Below, piece by piece: positions 55,097-63,321 of a stretch of 64,000 bases of DNA. Source of the DNA: Streptomyces resistomycificus. Lineage in GTDB: Bacteria; Actinomycetota; Actinomycetes; Streptomycetales; Streptomycetaceae. The position numbers and the translations under genes were made by a program. The stretch spans positions 65,051-129,050 of the forward strand of contig NZ_KQ949008.1 in NCBI RefSeq assembly GCF_001514265.1, in the 5' to 3' direction. The notes below the pieces were generated by a model. That model ran no database searches, was not told the origin of the DNA, and saw only the letters and a program-made list of their open reading frames with translations. Every line of letters begins with the position of its first letter. Position 1 is the stretch's first letter.

Positions 55097-55310
55097 CTAC
55101 CCGTCATGCGTACGCGATTGTTTGTCAGCCATGTGCGATGCCTCCATGCGCGAACTCGGGGCCTTCTCCATGGGCACCGTGCGCATGGTTCGAAGCGGTG
55201 ACAGCAAGTTGGGAATGACGCTCAGCGTCATACCGGCCGCACCGATCCACAGTGTGCCTGTGGCTCCGAACACAGAGCCCGAGGCTCCACCCAAGATTTC
55301 GCCTGCGCCT
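55097..55310 (-). pseudogene. C-terminal scrap of an MFS transporter
   Basis: The last ~65 residues read GGASGSVFGATGTLWIGAAG then MTLSVIPNLLSPLRTMRTVP, which match the final membrane helix and tail of EntS-type MFS permeases. Nothing of the other helices is present. It is joined in a different frame to the end of the GntR relic upstream. Confidence 0.55.
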
Positions 55311-55907
55311 GGGTGGCACGAGCCGGGCGCGGTACCTCGACCACAGTCGAGATGACCACGCCGATGGAGCACATGCGCTCGACCACCCCCTTTCCCGCCA
55401 GGGGACCCATCTCGGGCAGCACAATCGGCGTTCCATCCGTGATGGCCATCGGCTCCCAGGACTCGGAGAGCTGGACGGGTTGCCCGCCGGCGAGGAACTC
55501 GTAGTGGGTGGTGACGCAGAGGTCGCCGGGACTGATCGCGAGCCGCTCGGCGATTGCCTCGGGAACGGGGACGCGCACCTGGCTGTGTGCGTCCCAGGCG
55601 TCGGCCCTGCCCCGTTCCCTCCTGTCGGGCCAGGGGGGAGCGCCCTCCCGGCGTTCGCGGTGCCGCGAGCGGACCAGGCGCAGGCGTTCGCGCGGCATGC
55701 GGACGTACGTGCCCGAGCCGGCGCGCCCTTCGAGCAGACCGTCGACGATCAACGATCCATGGCCCGCTGCATGACGTTGCGTCCGACCCCGTATTCCACG
55801 GCAAGCCGTGCCCTGGACGGCAGGCGCTCCCCGATCCCCCACTCCCCCGCCATAATCCGTGCGCGCACCACGTCGGCTGTGGCGAGGTACGGCGCCTCTC
55901 GGGGCAT
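55311..55907 (-). pseudogene. GntR-family regulator, frameshifted and 3'-truncated
   Basis: From ATG 55907 the product begins MPREAPYLATADVVRARIMA and has GERLPSRARLAVEYGVGRNV (winged helix), then runs into TGA after MQRAMDR near 55757. The neighbouring frame continues LIVDGLLEGRAGSGTYVRMP and the UTRA-like effector part (VPEAIAERLAISPGDLCVTT to VVISTVVEVPRPARATQAQ). One lost base explains the shift. The C-terminal ~35 residues are replaced by the MFS scrap. Confidence 0.75.
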
Positions 55908-56023
55908 GGATGATCCTCCGGTTGTCCTGTCTGCGGCAGTTGGTCATTCCCAGGGGGCGGTTGGCAAGTTACTGCACCAGGGAAAAGCTGCTGGAGTAGA
56001 AATAGGACCGCCTCGGTATCGCC

Positions 56024-56827
56024 GTGCAGATGCTCAGCCCGGTACCAGTCGATTCCCCACTACCGCAACTGCGCGCCTGGAACGACCACGGAGCCCAACT
56101 CGTCGCCGACCACCCTGGCCGCTTCGGCCTGCTCGCCGGCCTGCCCACCGACGACCCGGACGCGGCCCTGACCGAGATCGCGCGAGGCGACACGGAAACA
56201 CACCCGGACGGCTACCTGCTGACCACCCGTCGGTCAGGAGTCCCGCTCGGTGACCCGCGTCTGGCGCCGGTGTGGGAGGAACTCGACCGGCGCTCGGCCG
56301 TGCTGTTCATCCATCCGAGCGCCGTACCGCCCACGTTCCGGCAGACCGCCGTCCTGGTCGAATTGCCGTTCGAGACCACCCGGACCATCGTGTACCTCCT
56401 GTACACGGGATTCTTCCGCCGGTATCCCCGCCTCACGGTCGTCCTCGCCCACCGCGGCGGCGCCCTGCCCGCGCTCTCCGGTCGTCTCGGGCTGCTCGGG
56501 GCGGAGGAGTACGTGTTCAACCCACTCGGCCTGACAGCCGAGGACATCCGCGCCGACCTGGCGAAGCTCTACCTCGATACGGCCGCGGCAGGCACAGACG
56601 CCAACCTCGCCGCAGCGGTCACGATGGTGCCCCACGACCACATCGTCTACGGCGCCGACGCCGGAGTCCCCTGCTCGAACGAGAGCAACATGAGGCGCAA
56701 CATCGACGCACTCAGGAACTCCCACGTCCTCACACCGGAAGAAGTCGACGCACTCGGCCACCGCGCCTTCGACCTCTTCCCCGCAGCCGCACAACGCCAC
56801 CGCGAAGCCGTCGCGGCAGCCGCCTGA
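56024..56827 (+). CDS. amidohydrolase-family (ACMSD-like) protein, N-terminally truncated
   Basis: About 267 residues of the amidohydrolase_2 barrel: RAWNDHGAQLVADHPGRFGL, VLFIHPSAVPP, RLTVVLAHRGGALPALSGRL and IVYGADAGVPCSN (the late metal or catalytic Asp). The first ~60 residues of the family, which include the HxH metal ligands, are absent, and a TAG stop lies just upstream in frame. GTG 56024 or ATG 56030 are therefore probably not native starts, and the product is likely inactive. Confidence 0.7.
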   Translation: MQMLSPVPVDSPLPQLRAWNDHGAQLVADHPGRFGLLAGLPTDDPDAALTEIARGDTETHPDGYLLTTRRSGVPLGDPRLAPVWEELDRRSAVLFIHPSAVPPTFRQTAVLVELPFETTRTIVYLLYTGFFRRYPRLTVVLAHRGGALPALSGRLGLLGAEEYVFNPLGLTAEDIRADLAKLYLDTAAAGTDANLAAAVTMVPHDHIVYGADAGVPCSNESNMRRNIDALRNSHVLTPEEVDALGHRAFDLFPAAAQRHREAVAAAA

Positions 56828-56950
56828 CCACTGCTGCCCGGGACACCGTCACCAGAGCCGCTTTGCCTTCGGCTGCTCCCCTGCAGGCCTGTACGTGCCG
56901 TCGGCGTGGGTGCCTTGTAGCCTTTGATGAGGGGGTCGAGGAGGTGCGGT

Positions 56951-57754
56951 ATGACCACGCCTGCTGTCTCCGCCAGGGACATTCCCCGGACTTCCGCGGC
57001 TCGGGCACGCACGGTCAACGACGCCGAGGTACGAGCCTCACTCGCGATGATGGGCTCGTTGGACTCCGGGGCGTGGTCGATGCCGACCGCGTGCACCGGC
57101 TGGACCGTCCGGGACATGGTCGCCCACGAGATCGGCCAGTTCGAGGAGCTGCCCAAGCCCTGGCTCATGGTCACGCGAGTTCGGCGGGCCCGTCGCACGC
57201 ATCCCGAGTTGGGCGCGCTCGACGGCCACAACGAAAGCCAGGTCGAAGATCGTGGACAGGCCCCGGGAGAGCGACTGGTCGCGGAGTTCGCTCGCATCGC
57301 CCCGAAGGCAGTGCGCTCACTGGCCCATGTGCCCATTCCGGTACGGCGTCGGCTCCGCACCAGCATGATCTTCCCGGAGGCGAAGGCGCTTCCCGAGGAC
57401 TCCGTCGAGTATATGAACAGCGTTCTCATCGCCCGCGACACCTGGATGCACCGCATCGATATCAGTGACGCCACCGGTGTCGAGTTGACCCTGGACGGGC
57501 ACGACAGCGAGATCATGCGCCAGGTCCTGTTGGATCTGGCACTTGGCTGGACGGGGCCGTCCTGTCTGCTGGAGCTTTCGGGCCCGGCCGGTGGCCTGTA
57601 CAGGCTCGGCAGCGGTCCGCCCGTGGTCACGCTGCGGGCCGACGCTCTGGACTTCGCCCGCCACCTCTCGGGTCGGCCGGCGCGGGGTGAGCTGACGTTC
57701 GCGGGCGACGGAGAGGCCGCGGCGGCTCTGATTGCGGCCCGGGTCCTCTTCTGA
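56951..57754 (+). CDS. maleylpyruvate-isomerase / DinB-like mycothiol-dependent family protein
   Basis: A 267-residue protein with the N-terminal MDMPI helix bundle: ACTGWTVRDMVAHEIGQFEE supplies one metal-ligand His, and a later RDTWMHRIDISDATG supplies another. A C-terminal SCP-2-like region follows (LLELSGPAGGLYRLG, ending GELTFAGDGEAAAALIAARV). Members use mycothiol or bind zinc; the substrate here is unknown. GAGGAGGTG precedes ATG 56951. It is monocistronic. Confidence 0.8.
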   Translation: MTTPAVSARDIPRTSAARARTVNDAEVRASLAMMGSLDSGAWSMPTACTGWTVRDMVAHEIGQFEELPKPWLMVTRVRRARRTHPELGALDGHNESQVEDRGQAPGERLVAEFARIAPKAVRSLAHVPIPVRRRLRTSMIFPEAKALPEDSVEYMNSVLIARDTWMHRIDISDATGVELTLDGHDSEIMRQVLLDLALGWTGPSCLLELSGPAGGLYRLGSGPPVVTLRADALDFARHLSGRPARGELTFAGDGEAAAALIAARVLF

Positions 57755-57889
57755 GCATCGCGGCCCCTACCTGACCCAAGCCATGGCAGCGCCGTGACAC
57801 CGCATGCTGCGGCACGATGACCACCGACGAGCAGCCGCAGGACAACGGGGGGGCTCCTCGGTTTATGACCAGCTCTCTTTACGGAAGAC

Positions 57890-58075
57890 GCGGGGCCGCA
57901 CCTGTACATCGGCGAGTACGGCAGCTGACGCAACGACGGCCGCAGCGCTCTCGCCGAGGCCCTCTACATGGCCGCCATGAAACGCAGCGGCGACGTCGTC
58001 CGGATGGCCTCCTACGCCCCGCTGCTCGCCAAACGCGACCGTACCCAGTGGCTGCCGATGCCGGTGCCGAGTTCA
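57890..58075 (+). pseudogene. relic of a GH51 alpha-L-arabinofuranosidase
   Basis: LYIGEYGS, a TGA, and then RNDGRSALAEALYMAAMKRS and GDVVRMASYAPLLAKRDRTQ correspond to the region around the catalytic nucleophile Glu (G-E-Y) and the following helix of GH51 enzymes. Only about 55 residues of a ~500-residue enzyme are left, interrupted by a stop. Confidence 0.65.
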
Positions 58076-58381
58076 CCGGCCTCTGCTGTGGTCCCGTGGG
58101 CGGAGAGCTCGCACCGGTCCCGGGCTCCCCCGACCGGACGATTCACGGTCCACCTGCGGCGACGGACATGGCCGCGGCCACCGGCTGCGCAGCGGAGGAC
58201 GACACCTACGCCACTCGCATGGCGGCTGAGGGCTTGAATCGGCGGCTCCCTGTGCTCCAGCAGTTCTGCGTGCCCCGTCGGCTGATTCTCACTCCTCCTG
58301 AGTGATGACACTGGCCCGCAGACGCCTGAACGGTAGGCGCGACCGCGCGGAGCTGAGGGAGGCTGGGCAGCGGCAAGCCGC
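58076..58381. other. intergenic, no gene recognised
   Basis: The stretch lies between the GH51 relic and a small minus-strand gene. A plus-strand frame is open but without protein character. Confidence 0.4.
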
Positions 58382-58597
58382 TCAGGGCTCCCACACCTCT
58401 GGCCCTCCGCCGCGCCACTCGATGAACGCGGATCGAACCACGTCCATCTTGTCCCAGTCCTGGAGGCCGGCTTCTTGGAGGTAGGCGGTGATGTCGAGGA
58501 GGCCGTATGCGATGCCGACGAAGTGGTCGCCAACACGCACGCGCCGTCCGCCGTCTCCGGCAGGCGGGTACACGACGACAGGCCTGTCGGACGCCAT
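58382..58597 (-). CDS. small conserved-looking hypothetical protein
   Basis: A 71-residue protein starting MASDRPVVVYPPAGDGGRRV and containing VGDHFVGIAYGLLDITAYLQ and EAGLQDWDKMDVVRSAFIEW. The composition and the amphipathic helix are those of a real small protein common in streptomycetes; the function is unknown. There is no ribosome-binding site stronger than GGCG-type sequence upstream. Confidence 0.6.
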   Translation of the reverse strand: MASDRPVVVYPPAGDGGRRVRVGDHFVGIAYGLLDITAYLQEAGLQDWDKMDVVRSAFIEWRGGGPEVWEP

Positions 58598-59024
58598 GCG
58601 TCCAGCCTGCGAGCAGTGGAGGCGTGGTGCGCGATGTGATGGGCCAGTCGCGTGGCGCTCGTAGGCTGATCAGGCACGAGGCTACCGAGGGGTACGCCTG
58701 GGCGAGTGCCTCGTGCGCCTGCGCAGCGGTGACCGGTCGACGGCATAGAGCACCCCGGGCGTTCCGGAAGCCCCCCAACTCGCCGCCGCATAGCTCCAGG
58801 CAGACCGACAGGACGTAGGAGGCGGTTCCTGCCGGCTGACCCGCCTACTGTCCGGATCACCTCGCCGACGCTGTGCGCGGCATCCGACTGGGGCCGCTTT
58901 CGATGGCGTCCGCGAGACGAATGAAGAAATAGGACACAAGCTGTCGGGTTTTGGAGTGAGCATGGTGTCACCGGTCGGCGTCGAGGCGGGCGCGGACCGG
59001 GTCGTACTGAGAGAAAGGACTTTC
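58598..59024. other. intergenic, promoter region of the SDR gene
   Basis: No gene was recognised. An AT-richer stretch at 58918-58955 (ATGAAGAAATAGG onward) precedes the SDR gene by about 70-100 bp and probably holds its promoter, but no clear -35/-10 pair can be assigned. Confidence 0.4.
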
Positions 59025-59960
59025 ATGGGACTGCTGCTCGACACATCGACACCGGACCTCCAGGGAAAGATCGCGCTGGTTGCAGGGGCCACGCGGGGCG
59101 CCGGGCGCGGCATCGCCGTCCAACTCGGCGCGGCGGGTGCGACGGTCTATGTCACCGGCCGTACGACTCGGGAACGACGCTCGGAGTACGACCGGGCCGA
59201 GACGTTCGAGGAGACCGCGGAACTCGTCACCGCTGCGGGCGGAACCGGCATCGCGGTGCCGACCGACCACCTTGTGCCCGACCAGGTCCACGCGCTGGCC
59301 GAGCGCATCGACGCCGAGCAGGGGCGGCTCGACGTGCTGGTCAACAACGTCTGGGGCGGCGAGCGGCTGTTCGAGTTCGACAAGCCGGTATGGGAGCACG
59401 ACCTCGACAACGGACTGCGGCTGCTCCGACTGGGCGTGGAGACCCACGCGATCACCAGCCATTTCCTGCTTCCCTTGCTGGTGCGGCAACCGGGCGGCCT
59501 CGTGGTCGAGATGACCGACGGCACCGCGACATACAACGGACTGAACTACCGCAACTCGTACTTCTTCGACCTGGTCAAGAACAGCGTGCTGCGCATGGCG
59601 TTCGTGCTCGCACACGAGCTGAAGCCGCACGGGGGAACGGCGGTGGCGCTCACCCCGGGCTGGCTGCGTTCGGAGATGATGCTCGACACGTTCGGCGTCA
59701 CCGAGGACAACTGGCGCGACGCTCTGACCACGGTGCCGCACTTCTGCATCTCGGAGAGCCCGGCGTACGTCGGACGCGCGGTCGTGGCACTTTCCGGCGA
59801 CGCCGATGTTTCCCGCTGGAACGGCCAGTCGTTGTCCAGCGGGCAACTCGCACAGGAATACGGCTTCACCGACCTCGACGGCTCACGTCCGGACTGCTGG
59901 CGCTACCTGGTCGAGGTCGACGACGCCGGCAAGCCCGCGGACGCGACCGGGTATCGGTGA
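59025..59960 (+). CDS. SDR-family oxidoreductase with altered YxxxK motif
   Basis: A 311-residue SDR of the DHRS1-like branch. The cofactor motif is VAGATRGAGRGIAVQLGAAG, with basic TGRTTRERR after beta-2 favouring NADP(H), and NNVWGG stands in place of NNAG. Where relatives have Y-D-L-x-K, this protein has SYFFDLVKNS, so the expected catalytic Tyr is Phe and a Tyr lies two residues earlier. GAAAGGA precedes ATG 59025. It is upstream of the MarR/MFS set but separated by 126 bp. Confidence 0.85.
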   Translation: MGLLLDTSTPDLQGKIALVAGATRGAGRGIAVQLGAAGATVYVTGRTTRERRSEYDRAETFEETAELVTAAGGTGIAVPTDHLVPDQVHALAERIDAEQGRLDVLVNNVWGGERLFEFDKPVWEHDLDNGLRLLRLGVETHAITSHFLLPLLVRQPGGLVVEMTDGTATYNGLNYRNSYFFDLVKNSVLRMAFVLAHELKPHGGTAVALTPGWLRSEMMLDTFGVTEDNWRDALTTVPHFCISESPAYVGRAVVALSGDADVSRWNGQSLSSGQLAQEYGFTDLDGSRPDCWRYLVEVDDAGKPADATGYR

Positions 59961-60044
59961 CGGGCAGACCACTGACTGGCCGCGGCGGCAACCGCGGCCG
60001 GTGAGCGGTCCAGGAGTCAGACCCCTCAGGATTAAGGTCTCTTC

Positions 60045-60055
60045 TGGATAATCCA
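60045..60055. promoter_or_regulatory. palindrome upstream of the MarR gene
   Basis: TGGAT-A-ATCCA is a perfect 11-bp palindrome 31 bp upstream of the MarR start, close to a TACGCT -10-like hexamer at 60074-60079. It could be the MarR autoregulatory site. Confidence 0.4.
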
Positions 60056-60086
60056 CCTCGGATCTATTTGCTCTACGCTGGCAGAC

Positions 60087-60572
60087 ATGACCGCCATGAC
60101 GCCCGCGCGCACCGAACCGGACCTGTCGTTCCTCCTCGACCACACCAGTCACGTCCTGCGGAGCAAGATGTCTGCCGCCCTCGCCGAGATCGGTCTGACC
60201 GCCCGCATGCACTGCGTGCTCGTCCACGCCCTGGAGGAGGAGCGCACCCAGATCCAGCTCGCCGAGATCGGCGACATGGACAAGACCACGATGGTCGTCA
60301 CGGTGGACGCTCTGGAGAAGGCGGGCCTGGCCGAGCGCCGCCCGTCCAGTACGGATCGGCGGGCCCGGATCATCGCCGTCACCGCCCAGGGCGCCCGCAT
60401 CGCCGAGCAGAGCCAGAAGATCGTCGACCGCGTGCATCGCGACGCCCTGACCACGCTTTCCGAGGCGGACAGGGAGTCCCTCCTGCGGGCCCTGAATCGC
60501 CTGGTCGACGACGGACTGGCGACCCCTGTCGAGGCCCCGCGCACCGCCCGTCGGGCGCGCCAGTCCAGGTAG
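60087..60572 (+). CDS. MarR-family transcriptional regulator
   Basis: A 161-residue regulator. The winged helix is around MHCVLVHALEEERTQIQLAE, IGDMDKTTMVVTVDALEKAG, with the wing AERRPSSTDRRARIIAVTAQ. C-terminal dimer helices follow (ADRESLLRALNRLVDDGLAT). It lies 97 bp upstream of an EmrB/QacA-type efflux gene in the same direction, the usual arrangement for a local repressor of drug efflux. Confidence 0.9.
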   Translation: MTAMTPARTEPDLSFLLDHTSHVLRSKMSAALAEIGLTARMHCVLVHALEEERTQIQLAEIGDMDKTTMVVTVDALEKAGLAERRPSSTDRRARIIAVTAQGARIAEQSQKIVDRVHRDALTTLSEADRESLLRALNRLVDDGLATPVEAPRTARRARQSR

Positions 60573-60632
60573 GCGGGGGCGGAGCCAAAAGTAAGACCGA
60601 AAGAAATAGTCTGCAACAAAACCATCTGCTAC

Positions 60633-60667
60633 GGTCTCTCCTGTCGCCCCAACTGACAGGAGAGACC
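60633..60667 (+). promoter_or_regulatory. perfect hairpin covering the efflux gene's ribosome-binding site
   Basis: GGTCTCTCCTGTC (60633-60645) and GACAGGAGAGACC (60655-60667) form a perfect 13-bp stem with loop GCCCCAACT. The right arm contains AGGAG, the ribosome-binding site, and ends two bases before ATG 60670. It could act as an RNA structure occluding translation, or as a DNA operator for the MarR protein. Confidence 0.75.
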
Positions 60668-60669
60668 GC

Positions 60670-62160
60670 ATGCTTGCCGCATCCGACTCCGCGCCGTCGC
60701 CCGCTTCTCCAGCCGCGCGCTCACGCCGACTCGCCCTCGGAGTCATCGCCACCGGGATGCTGATGATCATCCTCGACGGCTCCATCGTGACCGTGGCGAT
60801 GCCGGCCATCCAGAACGACCTGGGGTTCACCCCCGCCGGCCTCAGCTGGGTCGTCAACGCCTACCTCATCGCGTTCGGCAGCCTGCTCCTGCTGGCCGGC
60901 CGGCTCGGCGACCTGATCGGTCGTAGGCGCATGTTCCTGGCCGGCACCACCGTCTTCACCGCCGCCTCACTGCTGGCCGGCGTGGCCACCTCGCCCGCCG
61001 TACTGATCGCCGCCCGCTTCCTCCAGGGCATCGGCAGCGCGATGGCCTCCGCCGTCAGCCTGGGCATCCTCGTGACGCTGTTCACCGAGCCCAGGGAGCG
61101 CGCAAAGGCCATCGCCGTCTTCAGCTTCACCGGCGCGGCGGGCGCGTCCATCGGACAGGTCCTGGGCGGAGTACTCACCGACGCGCTCAACTGGCACTGG
61201 ATCTTCTTCATCAACCTGCCGATCGGCATCGCCGTCCTAGCGATCGCGGTCCGCGTCCTGCCCGGTGACGTCGGTCTGGGCCTCAAAGCGGGCGCGGACG
61301 TCTTCGGCGCGGTTCTGGTCACCGCCGGTCTGATGCTCGGCATCTACACCGTCGTCAAGGTCGAGGAGTACGGCTGGACCTCGGGCCGCACCCTCGGCTT
61401 CGGCGCCCTCGCCGCCGCACTGCTCGCCGCGTTCCTCGTCCGTCAGGCCACCGCGAAGAACCCGCTGATGCCGCTGCGGATCTTCCGCTCGCGCAGCGTC
61501 TCCGCCGCCAACCTGGTCCAGATCCTGATGGTCGCCGCACTCTTCTCCTTCCAGATCCTCGTCGCCCTGTACCTCCAGAAGGTGCTCGGATACGGCGCCG
61601 CGGAGACCGGCCTCGCGATGCTCCCGGCAGCCGCCGTCATCGGTGCCGTCTCCCTGGGCGTCTCCGCCCGTCTCAACGCCCGCTTCGGCGAGCGCAACGT
61701 CCTGCTGGCGGGCATCGTGCTCCTCGTCGGCGCCCTAGCCCTCCTGGCGCGCGTCCCCGTCCGGGCCAGTTACGCCGTCGACCTCCTTCCGGTCATGCTG
61801 CTCGCCGCGGGGTTCGGTCTCGCGCTTCCGGCGCTGACCACACTCGGTATGTCCGGCGCGAACGAGGAGGACGCCGGTCTCGCATCCGGCCTGTTCAACA
61901 CCACGCAGCAGATCGGCATGGCCTTGGGCGTCGCGGTCCTGTCCACCCTGGCCGCCTCCCGCACCGAGAGCCTCGCGTCGGACGGCCTGACGGCGGCCGA
62001 GGCACTGACCGGCGGCTACCGGCTCGCCTTCGCGGCAGGCGCGGGGCTCCTGGTCATCGCCTTCGCCGTCGCCTTCACGATGCTGCGCCGCCCCGATCGG
62101 CAGGCCGCCCAGGAGCAGGCCGCCGACAGACCGGTTCCCTCCCGCGCCGCAGCCGTCTGA
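60670..62160 (+). CDS. MFS multidrug efflux transporter, DHA2 (EmrB/QacA) family
   Basis: A 496-residue permease with 14 predicted membrane segments. Motif A-like sequence in loop 2-3 is GRLGDLIGRRRMFLAGTTVF, and motif C-like GAAGASIGQVLGGVL is in segment 5. The first segment holds the conserved MLMIILDGSIVTVAMPAIQN. It exports hydrophobic compounds in exchange for protons. A PPOX gene follows 63 bp downstream. Confidence 0.95.
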   Translation: MLAASDSAPSPASPAARSRRLALGVIATGMLMIILDGSIVTVAMPAIQNDLGFTPAGLSWVVNAYLIAFGSLLLLAGRLGDLIGRRRMFLAGTTVFTAASLLAGVATSPAVLIAARFLQGIGSAMASAVSLGILVTLFTEPRERAKAIAVFSFTGAAGASIGQVLGGVLTDALNWHWIFFINLPIGIAVLAIAVRVLPGDVGLGLKAGADVFGAVLVTAGLMLGIYTVVKVEEYGWTSGRTLGFGALAAALLAAFLVRQATAKNPLMPLRIFRSRSVSAANLVQILMVAALFSFQILVALYLQKVLGYGAAETGLAMLPAAAVIGAVSLGVSARLNARFGERNVLLAGIVLLVGALALLARVPVRASYAVDLLPVMLLAAGFGLALPALTTLGMSGANEEDAGLASGLFNTTQQIGMALGVAVLSTLAASRTESLASDGLTAAEALTGGYRLAFAAGAGLLVIAFAVAFTMLRRPDRQAAQEQAADRPVPSRAAAV

Positions 62161-62223
62161 CCCGCCCTCTCCCCCACACCGAACCCCAAGCCCCGAACCT
62201 CGAACCTCGAAAGGCTGATCCTC

Positions 62224-62673
62224 ATGAGTGAGAACACCGCCACCGAGAGCACCACCAGCACCACCAGCACCACCGAGAACGACGGCCCGGCCCCCCGGGT
62301 GCTCACCGACCAGGAGCTCTCCCAGTTGCTGCGGCAGCAGCAGTTCGGCGTACTCGCGAGCGTCAGAAGCACCGGCCACCCGCACCTGTCGACCGTCCTC
62401 TACGACTGGAACGCCGAGGAGCGCGTACTGCGCGTCTCCTCCACCGCCGACCGCCTCAAGGTCCGCCAACTGCGCCGCGACCCGCACACCTCACTGCACG
62501 TCAGCGGCCCGGACGTCTGGTCGTTCGCCGTGGCCGAGGGCGAGGCGGAGATAGTGGACCCGGCAGACGAGGCGGCCCCCGGCGAGCAGCCGCTGCCCGA
62601 CCGTCGCGTGGTGATCCTGATCCGCGTCTCCCGCCTGTACGGGACCGCCCTGGATATCCCCGCCGAGAACTGA
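62224..62673 (+). CDS. PPOX-class (F420/FMN-type split-barrel) protein
   Basis: A 149-residue protein. A Thr/Ser/Glu-rich N-terminal tail (about 1-22) precedes a split beta-barrel with QQFGVLASVRSTGHPHLSTV, LYDWNAEERVLRVSSTADRL and VRQLRRDPHTSLHVSG, typical of the F420-dependent PPOX family. It may reduce or modify the compound handled by the efflux pump. The ATG has no strong ribosome-binding site beyond AAAGG (62210 region). It is probably cotranscribed with the MFS gene. Confidence 0.88.
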   Translation: MSENTATESTTSTTSTTENDGPAPRVLTDQELSQLLRQQQFGVLASVRSTGHPHLSTVLYDWNAEERVLRVSSTADRLKVRQLRRDPHTSLHVSGPDVWSFAVAEGEAEIVDPADEAAPGEQPLPDRRVVILIRVSRLYGTALDIPAEN

Positions 62674-62824
62674 GGACGAGAACTGCCCATACGTGGCACG
62701 GCGACGACCCCCGGTCGACGACCCCCTGCACCCGAGGACGGCCTGCCCCGCGGTAGGGCCGCCGCGGACCTGACCACGTTCGCCGCGTGGCTACGGCGAG
62801 CTGCATCTGCACCAAGCTCGCGAA

Positions 62825-62852
62825 GAGGGCGCCCTCCCAGAAGGGCGCCCTC
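62825..62852. terminator. bidirectional terminator hairpin
   Basis: GAGGGCGCCCT (62825-62835) and AGGGCGCCCTC (62842-62852) form an 11-bp stem with loop CCCAGA between convergent genes. It directly follows the end of the mutase operon (stop at 62869) and lies downstream of the PPOX gene. Confidence 0.85.
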
Positions 62853-62868
62853 AAATGTGCGCACGAAC

Positions 62869-63291
62869 CTATGCCGGCCGTACGTGCGGGTTGTCCGAGC
62901 AACTGACGTGGCTCTTGATCCAGGCGACGATGTCGCTGGTCGCGACACCGGGGGTGAACACGGCCGCCGTACCGAGAGCACGGAGGGCCGGGATGTCCGC
63001 TTCAGGGATGATGCCACCCCCGAAGAGCGTGATGTCCGTGGCCTCCGCCCTTCGGAGTGCTGACGTCACTTCCTCGAAGAGCGTCAAGTGCGCCCCCGAG
63101 AGCACCGACAGTCCGATTCCGTGCGCGTCTTCCTGAAGAGCTGTATCGACGATCTGCTGAGGCGTCTGGTGCAGCCCCGTGTAGATGACTTCGATACCCG
63201 CGTCCCGGAGGGCACGAGCGACGACCTTTGCTCCTCGGTCGTGTCCGTCCAGGCCCGGTTTTGCGATCACTATGCGAAGGGGGGTTGTCAC
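62869..63291 (-). CDS. coenzyme B12-binding subunit of an acyl-CoA mutase
   Basis: A 140-residue cobalamin-binding protein. The base-off/His-on motif D-x-H-x-x-G is in AKPGLDGHDRGAKVVARALR, with SVLSGAHLTLFEEV and LFGGGIIPEADIPALRALGT completing the fold. It closely resembles IcmB-type small subunits, which pair with a separate large subunit to rearrange the carbon skeleton of acyl-CoAs. The start is GTG 63291, 30 bp after the large-subunit gene, so the two are cotranscribed. Confidence 0.92.
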   Translation of the reverse strand: MTTPLRIVIAKPGLDGHDRGAKVVARALRDAGIEVIYTGLHQTPQQIVDTALQEDAHGIGLSVLSGAHLTLFEEVTSALRRAEATDITLFGGGIIPEADIPALRALGTAAVFTPGVATSDIVAWIKSHVSCSDNPHVRPA

Positions 63292-63321
63292 GGCTGAGGT
63301 CTTCCTTTCGGGCAGGCTCGG

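Noticed and set aside
57817..58305. 163-codon plus-strand frame over the GH51 relic
   Set aside because: The GH51 similarity lies in a different frame, so this frame is an overlap artefact.
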